From Neurospora tetrasperma FGSC 2508 (Eukaryota > Ascomycota > Sordariomycetes > Sordariales > Sordariaceae): 64,000 nt of DNA. The stretch covers positions 461,295 to 525,294 of the forward strand of contig NW_009799103.1 of assembly GCF_000213175.1 (NCBI RefSeq), written 5' to 3'. The position numbers and the translations under genes were made by a program. The notes beneath the pieces were generated by a model. The model did no database searches. It was not told the origin of the DNA and saw nothing but the letters and a program-made list of their open reading frames with translations. Positions 44,312 through 55,895 of the stretch are shown here, piece after piece (positions within the stretch are counted from its first letter, which is position 1; every line of letters starts with the position of its first letter).

Positions 44312-46462
44312 TCACATAGTAGTAGTAGTCCCCCTTTGCTCCTGCGCGGCCCGCAAAGCATCAACCTCTCTCTGCAACGCATCCAAATCGGCCAGGATGT
44401 CCTTAGTTGCCGACTCTCTTCTCAGCACGTCTTCCTCGTCGACGTCCCCGCTTGCAAGCTCCCCATCAGGAAGGCCTCTCGGTTCCTCGCCTGATGCTAA
44501 AGATGTTTCCAGAAACCGCGCACCCGCACCGCCTGATCCCGAGGCTAGAGCAGCAGATGATTCAACAGGCGCAGGTGACTCAACGGTTCCCGTCGTAGGC
44601 GCAGGATTGCCGCTGTCAACACTCCCACTTCCCGAGACCGACCGCCTATTACTCCCCCTCGGCCGCGGTCTGGGTGGTGGCGGCGGGGCGTGATTCGGAC
44701 TCGAGGCAATCGGTGCCGGGGATGCCAGTCCGGTCGGCTCTTTGCTCCTCCCGCTATCCGCCCTGCGCACAGTCCCCGGCGTTGAAGGGGCGCCTGACCG
44801 GACGGATTTGTTCCTCGCGGGGGGTGGTGGAGGGGCTAGTTTGCCGCTTCCACTCAAGGTCCTGCCATGTCCAGGCTGGCTGAAGCTGCTGATGCTAGCA
44901 GTTTCTGGGTTGTTGGAGGAGGAGTTGGCGGGGGTGCTGGGCCGGCTACCCTGCGCTGATCCAGAGACTGGTTGAGCTGCCAGACCAGGGAACTCCGTAC
45001 CCTCGCCCCCAGCAGACGGGGCCACAGGCGAAGTGATCCCAATTCCCAATCCAGATATAGAAGTAGAAGGCCTGGACCCATGCGTCGACCTTCTGGGTGG
45101 AGGCGGCGCCGGTGCATTCACTTGAGTGGTAGAACTGGCAACCTTTAGGCTCGATGACCTCGAGCGGATCGAGTCTACAGAAGTGCGCGTAGGTTCCTCA
45201 TCTGCGCGAGACGTCTGTGGTGTTGGCACAGGTGCCGCCACAGATCCCGAGACAGACAACTTACTTTCTGAACGGCCGTGAGTCGATCGCCTGGGGGGAG
45301 GGGGTGGTTTTTTCGATGCTTGTGAGGGAGGCGGTGAGGTCGTTGTTGGCTTGGGCGGAGTTGGCGGCTGGGGAGTCGGTGCGTGTGTCTCTTGGCCCAC
45401 ATCCGGGACCTTAGCGGCGGCTTCACGGTCGAATGAACTTTCCACGTCTTCCTCGCTTGGAGACTTCACCGGCGGTGGTGGCAGTGGTGTGTTCACGTCC
45501 GAGGGCTGTTCTGAGAACGGCGAGGCTAGAACACGAGAAGCGCGGGCAGATGATGACCAAGATGACGGTCTCGGGGTACTGGGCGTCCCTGATCTCTCCT
45601 CGCCCTTGGGCTCCACTTTGATCAGCTTCCCATGCCTCGAGCTGGGCGGCGGCGGCGGCGGTGCTTTGCTCCTCGACGTCGCTGGCGCCTGCGCGGTTGG
45701 GCGTATGGGACCGCTTATTGATGTTCGTTGTGATTGTGGTTCCTCCCTTCCATGTTCCGAAGTCTGGTGGGATGTCCGGGGCGTGTCTTGCGCAGTCAAA
45801 GTTGACGATGCATCAGCTATGCTCGCGCCATCGGTTCGTGGTGGTTGCGCCGGTCCTCCCGCTTGGCCTGTGAGAAGGAGTCGTCTGAAGGAATCAACGT
45901 CCAGCGAACCCTTCCCTCCTGGTACAGTACCGGGATTCTGTGTTGGCTCATTCTTTGGGTGCTCCAGGTCCTCTAATGTCCTTCCAAACGGGTTTGGCGG
46001 TACCTGGCTGGAGCCTGGTAACTCAGGCCGTGATAGCGTCGGCGGGGGGACTTCGTCAGCCTGGGCAAACGGATCCGCGCCTTCATCTTGGTCATCACTT
46101 GAGCTACTTTCGGCTGTATCTTCCTCCACTGGCGGATTTGTATCGGGTTCTTCCTCTGACTCAGGAGATGGCGGTGGTGACTGAACGCGGACCCTTTTCA
46201 CGACTTTTGGTTTCTGGAAACTTGTCTTTGGAGGTGGTTCGTTGGACTGGCCGAGAGACTGGAGGGAGTTGCGGAAGTCGTCGCTAGACGGGAGTGGCGG
46301 TCGTGTAGGGTCGAGCGAAGACGAAGGGGATGTAGGAAGAGGGTCGAAGGCATCGGCGAAAGCGTCGGAGGCTAGCGAAATCGGAGGATTCGAGGTCGTC
46401 AATGCGCCGGCTTGTTTCCGCCGAAACGGGTTGTTGGTGTTCAGGGACGACGGTTGGGCCAT
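44312..46462 (-). CDS. Disordered proline-rich protein with NPF motifs, possible endocytic/actin-patch adaptor
   Basis: A single exon of 716 residues, almost wholly low complexity. Two NPF motifs (NNPFRRK near the N-terminus, PPNPFGRTLEDLEH near residue 165) are the kind bound by EH-domain endocytic proteins. Several poly-proline stretches are each followed by a basic RRSTHG-type motif, repeated at least twice (PPPPPRRSTHGRSESKLSVSG-like), which would bind SH3 or profilin. A conserved-looking block SLDVDSFRRLLLTGQ lies near residue 200. The C-terminus is a short coiled coil (DILADLDALQREVDALRAAQ). I infer an adaptor at cortical actin patches, not demonstrated. Start ATG 46462 was chosen because the frame upstream lacks an ATG. 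I cannot name the family. Confidence 0.7.
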   Translation of the reverse strand: MAQPSSLNTNNPFRRKQAGALTTSNPPISLASDAFADAFDPLPTSPSSSLDPTRPPLPSSDDFRNSLQSLGQSNEPPPKTSFQKPKVVKRVRVQSPPPSPESEEEPDTNPPVEEDTAESSSSDDQDEGADPFAQADEVPPPTLSRPELPGSSQVPPNPFGRTLEDLEHPKNEPTQNPGTVPGGKGSLDVDSFRRLLLTGQAGGPAQPPRTDGASIADASSTLTAQDTPRTSHQTSEHGREEPQSQRTSISGPIRPTAQAPATSRSKAPPPPPPSSRHGKLIKVEPKGEERSGTPSTPRPSSWSSSARASRVLASPFSEQPSDVNTPLPPPPVKSPSEEDVESSFDREAAAKVPDVGQETHAPTPQPPTPPKPTTTSPPPSQASKKPPPPPRRSTHGRSESKLSVSGSVAAPVPTPQTSRADEEPTRTSVDSIRSRSSSLKVASSTTQVNAPAPPPPRRSTHGSRPSTSISGLGIGITSPVAPSAGGEGTEFPGLAAQPVSGSAQGSRPSTPANSSSNNPETASISSFSQPGHGRTLSGSGKLAPPPPPARNKSVRSGAPSTPGTVRRADSGRSKEPTGLASPAPIASSPNHAPPPPPRPRPRGSNRRSVSGSGSVDSGNPAPTTGTVESPAPVESSAALASGSGGAGARFLETSLASGEEPRGLPDGELASGDVDEEDVLRRESATKDILADLDALQREVDALRAAQEQRGTTTTM

Positions 46463-48889
46463 TGTGTTTATCCTTTGTTGTCCGTGGTTGGTCAAGTTTG
46501 CCGACAGCGAGTGGGCGGGCGCGTGAACGATTGGTATGAGCTAAGTGATGGATATGCTAGCAACCCATTGTCATGTGGCGGCTATCTTTTGCATTCCAGT
46601 TCCCAATGGAAGCAGCTCTGTGTTGGCACACCGGGGCTGAAAGGGATCTTCAGATCGTTGTCGAACGGAGGAACAATGGATGGCCGTGATGGTTCGAGAT
46701 TGCTACCTGGAGGCAGTGTAGTGTAATCACAGAGGACCGGTAAGTTCGGGAAGCGGTTGCGGGGACGAGGCACAGCCAGCTCTTGATTTGGGAACTTTTG
46801 TTGGAGCGGCGCTGTGATTAAGCGAAATGTTTATTCGGCTGCCTGCCTGCCTGGCCGTCGTTGTCGTTGTTGTAGTGTAGTCGTCGCCGTCGCTTCTCGC
46901 AGTCCGTCAACGTAATGATTGCGCGGCGTGCGTAGTCTGGTTGTGCCGAGTGGATGATGCGTCGTCGTGAAAGTGGAATCCAATCGATTGCGACGGTTCC
47001 CTTGGCGATCAGTCAGTCAGAAGCACTGCACTGCACCTCAACGGAAGAGAGAGCAAGCACTCTGCGGCTTGGATAAAAAGCCTGGGCGGATAAGCTCGCT
47101 CGATGCCTGCACACTCACAGAGCCGAGGAAGGTACAAGTACCATAAACCGGTGGGGTCCGGCAAAATGACAACAGCTGCACTGCGCGAGGAACAATTCAT
47201 CATTACCAGTCTCACCAAGCTCCCTTTCCTCACAGCTCAGGGCAAAGTGGAAGCTACCCATTGGCCACCAAGCTGTCCCCTTATACCCTCCTCAACGAAC
47301 AGTTGGTTCTCGTCGACCTTGATGATTGTTATTTTGAAACACTTGCAACCAACCAGTCAGATCACGTCTCTTATTAGGTACCTCTAGCTACAGCTAAGGT
47401 ACCTAAGCTCTGAAAGCTCTGTCTCTATAAGCTACGGTAAAGCTCGAAGAGCACGAGCCAACTGTTTACAAAAAGCCAACGGTCAATTACAACGGTGAAC
47501 CTTTTCTTTACCTTGTTCACCTCCAAGGGAAGTCAGTCTCCAACTTGAAGTGCTCCAACCCGGCAAGTTTTGCCATTGTGTCCCCGTCCGACGGAGTCGG
47601 GTAGATTCCTTTCGCCGCCGCATATAGGTGGCGCAGTTTGAAATATCAGTATGAAATTTTTCCTAAATCCAATCTCGAAATGGATTCTACCCGAAATTCC
47701 CACTTTCGAGACTGTGCTGGTTGCCGGCTGGTAAGACGGAGGAGGGTGAAGAGACTGTCTTCAATTGTCTTATCTTGCTTGTTGATAAGAGGTACAGTAG
47801 AAACAATCGAGGTTCAGAGTGTCACAAGCCCGTCAGTTGCTATGTCTTAAAACATTTTATTTGCTGTTCCAGGGTTCCCGTCCAGACTCTCAAGGCAGGC
47901 TGTGTTTTGGGGGGTTTGCCGGCAAAAAAAAGTCGGGGCATCAAATTTGTAAACAAACCTGGAACAGGGGAGCGAGCGAGGAGCGAGCCGCCCACAACCT
48001 AACCATAATCGCGTTCCCGCCCACCAGCCGGATCCCCGTTGTTGTGCTCGTTCCAGCCAACTCTTCGCTTCTTGATTTTCAATCCTTTTTCACCGCACCC
48101 CACAAAACTTACGAAACTTATTGCACAATAATAAAAAAGTGTATTTGCGAATTCCCTCCGTGATAGTCAAAGGGTATCCTGTGGTATACTACAGATACAG
48201 TGAAGCTATCAAAGCCGCCTTCTCGCGTCTGGACTCAGCATCACTACCAGACCAGACCGCCAGATCATCGCTTCAAGGTCCTTCGCTCCAAACTTCGTAT
48301 TCATCAAACCAAATTCTCGGCTTTTTCAGAACTACACTGCAAAATCGCCAGGTAGCCATGTCAAACTAAAAGGGCAAAGCGCTTGCTCAGGGTATTTGAA
48401 GAAAAAAAAGTGGTATCGTTCCAAGACGGATTATATATGCAATGCAGTATCCAAAATAAGGCTTTTTGGTGTATGTCCTTCGCTTCTTGAGACACCCTCG
48501 AAGCCGCCGGTCGCCCGTTTCCCATTTCCCAATCATCCATAGGTTGTAGCCCAAACCTACCCTCCGTTGCGTTTCAGCACAAACGATCCAAACCTCCTCA
48601 ATCCCCATGAGTGATGTGTGAATCCAAGATACATGAAAGCCAGAAACAAGAAGCTACCCCCCGCGCGCGCTGTGGCGATGTTGTGAAAAAGAGCAAAACG
48701 CGTTGACTTGTAGACCAATGAAAACCCCCCCTTATGTTGATAAGTGTTCCCAAGCAATATGATTCCCCAAACGCCTTTCGAGTAAGCCCGTCACGTCGCA
48801 AGTGGTGGTGAAAAAATGACTAAAGACATCATGAGAAGAGACCGAGGCGCAAAAAAGAGAGACAAAAACATCATCCCAAAGGAACGAGT
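46463..48889. other. Intergenic stretch, no gene recognised
   Basis: Only short frames without domains. A GGTACCTCTAGCTAC motif lies at 47377-47391. CGT/GTC-rich leader sequence (about 46850-46970) is upstream of the proline-rich gene. Confidence 0.55.
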
Positions 48890-50068
48890 TTATGCCTTCT
48901 CGGCAGCGGGCTCGGCCTTCTCGGCCTTCTTGCTGGCGGCAGCCTTCTTGGGAGCAGCGGCCTTCTTGGTGGCAGCAGGCTTAGCGGTGCTCTTGGCGAC
49001 ACGGCCAGACTTGGTCTTGGTGAGGACGGTCTCCTTGTCGGCAACGGCAGGAGCAGCGGCCTTCTTCTTGGGGGCAGCGGCCTTCTTCTCCTTGGCCTCC
49101 TTCTTGGGAGCAGCAGCCTTCTTGGGGGCAGCGGCCTTCTTGGCAGCAGGAGCCTTCTTCTCCTTGGTCTCCTTCTTGGCGGCACCCTCCTTCTTAGCGG
49201 CAGCGGGCTTCTTCTCCTTGGCCTCCTTCTTGGGAGCAGCAGCCTTCTTGGGAGCAGGCTTAGCGACCTTCTTGGCGAGCTTGGTGCCACCGGAAGGACC
49301 TATATCGTGTGTGAGCATGCAAAGAGTAACACAAGGAGATGATGCGTCATGTGGGTGGTGACATACCCTTGGGCTGCTCAAAGACACCCTTGTCGACACC
49401 GTTCTTCAAGGCCTTGTTGAAGAGCGAGTCGAACATGTTGTCGGTGACGTTGCCGAGCGTGTTGTTGGCACGGACATACTTCTTGAGAGCTTGACGGCTG
49501 TTGTGTGCGTTAGCAACATGTTGTGATCCTTCATCGCGTCATGGAAATAAGAATGAAAGTGGTCATCGGTGCGACCGTAGGAAGGGCCCGCAAGGTTTGC
49601 GGTGTGGCTTGGCAAAGCCCTGGTGAAAAATGGAAAAAGTAAGCAGAAGAATGGCACATACCTAGATCCAGCGCGGTCCTTGAGCTGTAGCATGACAAAA
49701 AGAAGAAATCAGTATGACTGAGGGACAGTAAAAGGGTGGTGAGTGGTGTGGGTGATTCTTGGTTGCGTGCATCATGAGAGCAATTGTCTCATTTTGCTCA
49801 CCGACCAGAGAAGCGCCCACAACCAAAACACGCCACAACAAAAATAATGAGGGGGTTTAAATACCGCAACAATAGCGTCCGTGATCATGTCCTGGTTAGA
49901 TTGTCAGTAAAAGATGCATTTCTCTTTGGATTTGGTAAAGCTTACAAGGTAAGAGGCATGGGTGCTGGGGCTCTTGGTCTTGGGAGCAGAGGTGGGAGCA
50001 GAGGTGGGAGCAGGAGCGGCGGCGGCAGAGGCATCGGCGGCCTTGGTCTCGGTCTTCTTGGGAGGCAT
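48890..50068 (-). CDS. hH1: Linker histone H1
   Basis: Five exons on the minus strand, 49946..50068, 49865..49891, 49662..49684, 49367..49497 and 48890..49299, give 237 residues. Exons 2 and 3 are only 27 and 23 nt. The N-tail starts MPPKKTETKAADAS. A winged-helix globular domain at about residues 35-115 (SPSTHASYLDMITDAIVAL, DRAGSSRQALKKYVRANN, MFDSLFNKALKNGVDKG) is split among exons 1-4. A long basic tail of KKAAAPKKEAKEKK repeats follows; all but its first residue comes from exon 5. Linker H1 binds nucleosome entry/exit DNA; in Neurospora it is not essential. The sequence reads, from memory, as nearly identical to N. crassa hH1, the best clue to the organism. A TATA box lies about 180 bp upstream. 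Confidence 0.97.
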
Positions 50069-53000
50069 GGTGATGGATGTGGTTGTGGTTTTAGGGCTGG
50101 AGGCTGAGGATATCTTGCTGAAGATACAACTGGATGAAAAGGGCGTGCAAAAGGTTCAGTTGAGGTTGGATCGTGGACTGAGAAACAAAGGACGAGAGGA
50201 GGATGGGCGGGCTCTGTCGCGCTCGAGGGGGGAAGATTGGGTGTTTATATACGGAGGCGGGGTCTCCTGGCGCGACCGAGTGATTTCGCTGATTCTTCCC
50301 TGCCCCGACGGACCTCCCGTCTCCCCCTGCGACCTGGGGGGGCCTCTGTGACCTCCTGGAAGCCGCTACCCCCAGCCCATTTCTCGGGGATATGTGGCCC
50401 GTGCACCCCACTAACACACGCTGAAAGAACGAAAGAAGCCGGCCAGTGGCCCCGATTCCTGTTCCCTCGTTCCATGTCAACACGATGTGGAAGCTGGGGC
50501 TCCGGACCTTTTCCTTTTCGCTTGTCTCATGAAGGAAGGGGAACAGACCTCGAGAGCATGCTTCGTTGTGTGGTTGTTGATGAGATTTCCCGTCCCTACA
50601 GTACCCTCTCGGTCCCCATCCCCATCCCCTTCCCCTTCCCCTTCCCCCTCCTCTCCTCTCCCTCCCCTCCCCTTGTCTTCCCGTTTCCATGGACTCGGCT
50701 GGAGATGCAGTGGTGCTGTCCCATGTCCCATCGATCCCACTTGTTCTTCTTTTTTTCCCTTTCCCTTTTCCTTTTCCGTTTCTCCTCTTTTAGAAACCGA
50801 TTGGGGTCCAGGGGAGTGCGGATGCCGATGGATGTCCATTCCAGATGGAGTCTGGTCCGGACAGATTGGATGATCCAAGGTGGGACACGGCATCACTTCA
50901 CTGGCCCAAAAAGAAGGATGTTCTGCCGCCCGTCACCTCTCCTCGTCGACTCGCAGATTATCAGTGTGCCTGTGTGTGTGAGGTGGCATGGCATGTCGCA
51001 TATCGGTCGGTCGGTCGGCATGGCTGGCTGGCTGGGTTGGCACAATCGAAGCCGCAGGGCATCAATCCATCAATCCCGCATCCCATCTCTCAGATGCAGT
51101 ATCTCGCCCATCCCATCATCTATCTATTTATCTCTCTTCTTCAACAAGAAAGCAACGTCACGTCAACCAACAGGAGGGACCGTTGCATGGCTACACTACC
51201 TTACGCTTCCGACGACTCGACAGCACATTGTTACTCTCCGCTGTTTCAATCATAACCCCGGATGGCTGCCCAATTGCTTATACAACAACGACAGATCCCA
51301 ATGGATACATAGCAGATCCGGACCTGCTTTTAAAAAGTCGACTCCGAGTCGCCTAAGCTGCTACTGACCTTGCAGGTAGAAACAGGGAACAGTCCGCCTT
51401 TGCTGAATTGTTGCAGCCGCCTCACTACCTATGGCTATGACACAAGCGGACGGATTCACCCCCAGCTTGCGACACCTCGCAGCTTGGCGCTGGCGCACTC
51501 TTTCTCCTCATTTCACCCGACACCACATGGCCGGCACTACACCATCACACTCGACGAAAAAAGGGATTGAAGCAGATCACAGAGGGTAGGGGGGGGCCCA
51601 TGACGACGTTTGGAACAGCGTTGGCGTGGCACATTTCTTCAAACTGCATGTCTCTTGGGTTCTCGATGACTACGACGCTGGCACTTTCCATTGGGGTGCC
51701 ATTCTGCCCTTTTGCTGGCCGCCACACCGTTTTGACGCTTTTCCGCTTTGGGCGACGAATTAAATCAGATGCAACAAAAAACTTGCAGGGAGTGCAGATT
51801 TCTGATTGGTCAGCCCAACCACAGGTCATCCACTTTGTACCTCTGGTTGTCCATCATGCGCACCCCACCATCGCCGACCGTCGACTCTGACCTCTGATTT
51901 CGAGAGCTCCCCGATCCCCCTTCTCGACTTCAAAACCGCTTTCCTCGTCTTCTCTCACTTCTTCGCGCGGCGGCCCGGCCGAAATCAAAGAGCGAGAGAT
52001 TGGCCCTCTATCTGGTCCGATTTTGACAAACTTTTTAGCGCAAAAAATGACTGCAAATGGCCACTTTGCGTCAGGACGTTGGAGGAGCTCCATGCTCGCT
52101 GCCGTCGCTTTTTGCATCGTGTTTTTGCATCTTGTCGTGCTCTTCGTCGCAACCGGTACTTTGCAGCGAAACCGTAACAGCACAACACCAACCCCTGTTT
52201 CGGTAAATCAAAGTGCCATTGTCATTTGAAGAATGCCATTTGGGTTCATTTTGCAGCTTTATTTCTGCAATCTGAGCTGTAAGGGGTGCGCTATCTGCGA
52301 TCGTGTCAGAAGTCACCCGTGATGGTTCGTCGCGCGATCGTGAAGCTATCCACGAAATGACCACTGTCAAGCTATTTCGATACACCGCACCACAACAAGC
52401 TGTCTAAATTTGATGAAAGCATATCTGGTCATTGCTATGAGTCTCTACTTGAAGTCTGTCATATTTCTCATTGATAATTCCCACTTTCCAATGCAGAAAG
52501 TCGGTCCAAAGTTGAGAGGTATCGCGATGCGTCGAGGTCGTGTGATCACGCAACGGCACATTCATCAATCTGAGATGCACTACATCCTCCTCAACACAAC
52601 CCCCAATTTTGAAAACTCACACATCTGTTCGGCCTCGATAAACTCTTCATATCTGCGCTTCTTTTATTCGATTTTCAGTTCCGGGTTGCCAATGTTTGGG
52701 GCTGAATAGTTTTAGTTACGAACGCCGCGTCATCTTCCAAACCGACTCAAGTCCGCGCACCACGAGGCTACCACCCACCCACCCAACATCACAACCTGAC
52801 TTACACACCTTGAAAACACCACAACCTACGGCTCCTTGCATGATTTGCACAAATGAGAATCATTTCGTATCATCAAAATCTCTGCTTTAGATTCATTTCC
52901 CAACCACCCCCAGCGCATAGTCAACAATTACAATAGCACAAAAAACGAGCGACACGGACCGGTCAACATCCATCCCCTTTCCTCAAACGAACGTGCGGGT

Positions 53001-53765
53001 GCCGCCGTGAATCTGATGCCCTTGCTAGCCTGCCGAGCCCTGGCTGCCCATCCAGGTCCCCTCACTAACAAGGCGGACCCCTATTCGGTCATTGGGCCAT
53101 TTTCTTATCTTATCTGTGTAAGAAAAGTCCCCGGTCAGTCCACTTGCGTCCGAACCCCATTCCTTCACTGACCGCCCGCGGCCCAGCCGCCAGCGTCATC
53201 CAACCCCACCTTTGGCCTTGTCCCCTTGCCAAGCCTTTTTTGCTTGTTCCATTTTGGGTGATGAAGCTTTCAATTCCCCACGATTCCCTTGCCTGCCGCA
53301 TGGTAGCTTAGAACTGCCTGCCGGATGAAAGAAGTGTCACTCCAACCAGACTGCCCTGCTCTGCCGCAAAGGCAACACAGCCCTACGGACGGAAGACCAG
53401 ACCGCATCGCATGGACCACACCGCGCGCGGAACGAAAAGGATTAAAGACCCACTCACTTTGCACAACGGGCGCGGCATTCCATCCGTGGAACTTTTCCAA
53501 ATTCCATCATCCCGCCCACACCCACACCGCGCGCGCGTGCCGATATGATCCACACCTAGTGTAATCCACACACACACACACCGAACTCTCGACCGATCAC
53601 CGAGAGACGGGACCAGACCGCGATCCACACACGCACACCCACACACACACACACATAACCTTAAAGTGAAAACTCTTTCCAACAGCTTTCATCTGGGGTA
53701 TACAAGAGAAAAGAACAAGCAAATCCCTCAACCAAACCAAACAAATGGCAGCTTGTTCATTCAGC
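50069..53765. other. H1 promoter and gene-poor stretch
   Basis: CCCCTT/CCCCAT-type pyrimidine repeats lie at about 50615-50670, and CA/CG dinucleotide tracts at 53530-53655. A 376-codon frame from 50237 starts at a non-ATG codon and has no domain. No gene is supported. Confidence 0.55.
50244..50251 (-). promoter_or_regulatory. TATA box of histone H1
   Basis: TATATAAA on the minus strand, 176 bp upstream of the ATG. It predicts a start of transcription near 50215. Confidence 0.6.
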
Positions 53766-53838
53766 TGCCCGGCTAGCTCAATCGGTAGAGCGTGAGACTC
53801 TTAATCTCAAGGTTGTGGGTTCGACCCCCACGTCGGGC
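53766..53838 (+). tRNA. tRNA-Lys (anticodon CTT), no intron
   Basis: A full cloverleaf is readable. Acceptor GCCCGGC pairs with GTCGGGC; the D-arm is GCTCAATCGGTAGAGC; the anticodon arm is TGAGA CTCTTAA TCTCA with anticodon CTT; the T-arm is GTGGG TTCGACC CCCAC. The last base (T, 53838) is the discriminator. A T-rich stretch follows from 53866 as a likely Pol III terminator. Confidence 0.96.
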
Positions 53839-55187
53839 TCAATTCCCGGCGTTCAATCGCCTTCTCTTTTTTTGTTCTTTTTCTTTTTCATGTTGCCGTC
53901 CTTTTCTTCTGGACTTTGGTTCTTTCAGATGTTGGCTTGAGCAAGCACTGGGTGTTCTCTTTTTATCTGCATATATGTGCATGACTTTCTCCCTTCTTTT
54001 CGCTCTTGTCTTCAGTATCTGATGTGGAAACTTGTATATCATTCACGTTAGCATCGTGAGCAATCGAGGGATATCATCCTGCTGTGTATTACGGTACACC
54101 TCGCTGTTCGACTGTACACTACTGGGTTGAGGTAGCTTGTTTGAAGTACTGGAAAGTCCGTGTGGTGGACCACCTCGCATTTCGTCCCTAGATTGCTAAC
54201 GTTGTTAGCATCTGAATTCTATCATCACGAAAACCCATTATGCTGGAAACCCACCTAACTTCCTATCATGTCAGTCTCCAGTTCCTTTTATGGGCACATG
54301 ATCATCTTTCCCAGTATCAAGTTACATCAAAACCGGTAGACTTCCGAGTTCCGAATGAGGTTTCTGTTATGAGACAAGAACAGCCACTCGTTCTTCGTTC
54401 CAGTCACTATTCTATTCTAGGTCCAAATAGAAATCTAGTGTGCTATGATGACACTCCGCGTTCGCTAACCCATCAACACGTTTCTCGTCTTCCGATCAAG
54501 TGTATATGATTACTTGGGACGGGATGCAGTATAAAATGTGTTTGAATGGCTGCTGGGCTTTTCTATGGGGGATCGGTTGATGCAATTTTTTTTTTTTTTT
54601 GCTTGAGTCTTGCCATGGTGAAGACCTATCAAAGCCCTTAACGAGATCACCTTTTCCAATTTGCAGACAAACTTGAAAAGGACTTGACCGAATACAACTC
54701 GGCGTGTCGATTGAGAAACATGGTCAGTAGCATGAGGGATGTTGTCTTTGTATCGTCGAGCAAAGCATATCTTTCTGGGAATTATGGAACCAGTAACCGA
54801 GGTTTTCTTCTACTGAGCAAGGACCAGAGTCCATTTCGAATATGTTGTGCGCTCCACCAGATCTGAAATCTGATATATTGGTAATTGAGAGGAGACTAGC
54901 AATGGTCTTTCCTTTTTCCTTTTACTTGATACCACCGTATTGTTGCCCGTTTGTTACTGTCGATCGTGAATAGTTCGAGTGCATAATACCTTATCATCCT
55001 CACATCAACTACAGTGACATTCTACCTTCCTTTACTAATGTAAGAAGTACGTCCACATCCCGAAGATAAGAAACAAGGTTAGCAGCAAAGGAAAAGGAAA
55101 TGATGTAGGATATATACTGATAGCATCAACAACAAAGAAGACAAGAGAAAAAAGCTAAGAGAGCAGAAAAAGGGAAAAAAAGGAAGT
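53839..55187. other. Spacer between two tRNA genes
   Basis: Moderately AT-rich, non-coding; a poly-T tract lies near 54586-54600. No gene seen. Confidence 0.55.
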
Positions 55188-55271
55188 GGACGAGCTGGGA
55201 ATCGAACCCAGGACCTTTCGCATACAGATGAGTATGCTAAGCGAACGCTCTACCAACTGAGCCACACGCCC
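55188..55271 (-). tRNA. tRNA-Ala (anticodon AGC) with a 12-nt intron
   Basis: Read on the minus strand the gene is 84 nt. Acceptor GGGCGTG pairs with CTCGTCC; this includes the G3-U70 wobble that marks alanine tRNAs and a U6-U67 mismatch, which yeast tRNA-Ala shares as I recall it. The D-arm is GCTCAGTTGGTAGAGC. Anticodon stem TTCGC/GCGAA encloses TTAGCA, a 12-nt intron (TACTCATCTGTA), and T. The T-arm is CTGGG TTCGATT CCCAG. A run of seven T on the minus strand (55175-55181) serves as terminator. Confidence 0.94.
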
Positions 55272-55863
55272 GTTTGATTGGTTGGTGTAATTTCTTCTGG
55301 GTAATGCACTTATTAGCCAGCCCCAAAGAAACCTCTAATGGCATACTCTATTTGACGCAACTGCTCTCAGTCTCTATCACATCATGGACCACACACATCA
55401 CTACAGTTGTGTCCAGCATGGATGGATGCACCGTGGATATTCTTTTGTATTGAGGCTCAAAGGACTTTGGTTTTTCTTGGACATAGGAGAGGAACAAAGA
55501 AAGGGAACTGCTTGAGCTACTGGGCTATCCAAGTGCTAATTTCTAGTAGCTTCCAACACAGGTAGACTCCTAGGTGACCTTCAGGTAGGTTCCATAAAGG
55601 AACTTGCCGAGTTTTTTTCTGCTACGGTTTTCAGCTGGCTTGCACATGATGGAGGGAAGACGGCGGCCCGCCCTGCATACTCACGATTGCCTGAGATGGA
55701 TCATATGGATAAAGATGATTCGGATCAACAAGTCTGGAAGCCTGACATGAACTCACCAAGAAAGATCCCATACTTTCCATTCCTCTCTCTTCCCCGCGAG
55801 ACGACACTACTCATCACCCAGAAGCAGATTGTCCGCCGCCTTTCTTCTTCTTCTTCTTCTTTT

Positions 55864-55895
<32 letters not shown>

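Noticed and set aside
50237-51367. 376-codon open frame upstream of histone H1
   Set aside because: It begins at a TTG, has no domain or signal, and overlaps the H1 promoter and pyrimidine repeats; composition alone explains it.
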